Shown: positions 5,773-6,219 of the stretch, one piece after another
Numbering within the stretch: the first letter of the stretch is position 1
Layout: each line of letters opens with the position of its first letter
The notes under the pieces: generated by a model
The model's database searches: none
The model's input: the letters and a program-made list of their open reading frames with translations, nothing else
What the model was told of the DNA's origin: nothing
Source of the DNA: an uncultured Spartobacteria bacterium
Lineage (GTDB): Bacteria > Verrucomicrobiota > Verrucomicrobiia > Chthoniobacterales > Terrimicrobiaceae
Assembly: GCA_903915315.1 (NCBI GenBank)
Contig: CAIWSO010000411.1
Location: 1-6,219, forward strand
Length of the DNA: 6,219 nucleotides
Direction of reading: 5' to 3'
Position numbers and translations under genes: made by a program

Positions 5773-6219
5773 ATGCCGCGTTCCTACGAAGCGATCTACA
5801 ACAACTCTGGCTCGCGCCTTGCAGTAGATTCGTGCGCTCCTCAATTCGCAGCTATGCGCGATGGCAAAATCCGGCTTCACGCTCTTACAAAGGGCCATTA
5901 TCCCGGCATCCAGCTTACCCCAAAACAACTGCAGGGGATTACCAGTATCGGATATTTCAGCGGCGTCGGGACGCAAGACTGGGGAATGGATCCCCACCGC
6001 AACGAAGGTCTGGAAATCACATTTCTCGAAACGGGATCGATGAATTTTTCCGTCGAGTCGAAGAATTATGAACTTCGCCCCGGGAATTTCACGACGACGC
6101 GCCCGTGGCAGCTGCACAAACTCGGCGCACCGAATATCGGGCCCGGAAAGCTTCACTGGCTCATCCTGGATGTCGGGGTGCGGCGGCCGAACCAAAAGTG
6201 GCGCTGGCCGCGCTGGCTA
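5773..6219 (+). CDS. AraC-family transcriptional regulator, N-terminal sensor part (partial)
   Basis: The first 149 residues of a protein that runs off the right edge. The segment contains a cupin-like sensor core: DPHRNEGLEITFLETGSM (73-90) with His75, Glu81 and Gly88, then LRPGNFTTTRPWQLHKLG (101-118) with His115. The later LHWLILDVGVRRPNQKW (127-143) is a pattern I associate with AraC-type regulators of Verrucomicrobia and Planctomycetes. The helix-turn-helix domain would follow outside the window, so the AraC assignment depends on this N-terminal resemblance. The frame is open from 5704. A GTG at 5752 could extend the protein by seven residues but sits at the centre of the palindrome, so the ATG is preferred. 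No Shine-Dalgarno motif is seen. Being divergent from the symporter, it probably senses L-fucose or a pathway intermediate and controls the operon; the ligand is inferred. Confidence 0.8.
   Translation, partial: MPRSYEAIYNNSGSRLAVDSCAPQFAAMRDGKIRLHALTKGHYPGIQLTPKQLQGITSIGYFSGVGTQDWGMDPHRNEGLEITFLETGSMNFSVESKNYELRPGNFTTTRPWQLHKLGAPNIGPGKLHWLILDVGVRRPNQKWRWPRWL

Noticed and set aside
5749..6195. Minus-strand open frame of 148 codons opposite the regulator
   Set aside because: It overlaps a plus-strand frame with clear cupin/AraC-type motifs and has no recognisable features of its own.

Overview
The window looks like part of a sugar-catabolism locus from a moderately GC-rich Gram-negative bacterium, most likely of the PVC group (Verrucomicrobia/Planctomycetes-like). 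This placement is an inference from three things: the style of the AraC-type regulator at the right end, a sugar mutarotase carrying a lipoprotein signal, and the absence of Shine-Dalgarno motifs at every gene start. No phylogenetic marker is present.

Layout, right to left on the minus strand: an SSS-family sodium/sugar symporter (5659-3746), a lipoprotein L-rhamnose/L-fucose mutarotase (3732-3268), a 181-bp spacer, an SDR dehydrogenase resembling L-fucose dehydrogenase (3086-2319), L-fuconate dehydratase of the enolase superfamily (2312-1089), an amidohydrolase-family lactonase (1072-227), and a second SDR whose start overlaps the lactonase stop by ATGA (230 to beyond base 1). Divergently, on the plus strand, an AraC-family regulator begins at 5773 and runs off the right edge. 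The 113-bp divergent region contains a 19-bp perfect palindrome (9-bp arms, one central base).

Together the genes encode most of the non-phosphorylating oxidative L-fucose pathway: uptake, anomer interconversion, oxidation of L-fucose to the lactone, lactone hydrolysis to L-fuconate, dehydration to 2-keto-3-deoxy-L-fuconate, and (second SDR) oxidation of that keto acid. The final step, a fumarylacetoacetase-type hydrolase giving pyruvate and L-lactate, is not in the window and is predicted to lie beyond base 1. The pathway is known in Xanthomonas and related bacteria. The less ordinary points here are the extracytoplasmic mutarotase, a large insertion in an outer loop of the symporter, the palindrome, a 9-bp tandem repeat in the spacer, and a LacI-type operator-like site. 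I see no RNA genes, mobile elements or CRISPR arrays, and nothing that amounts to a wholly new system.
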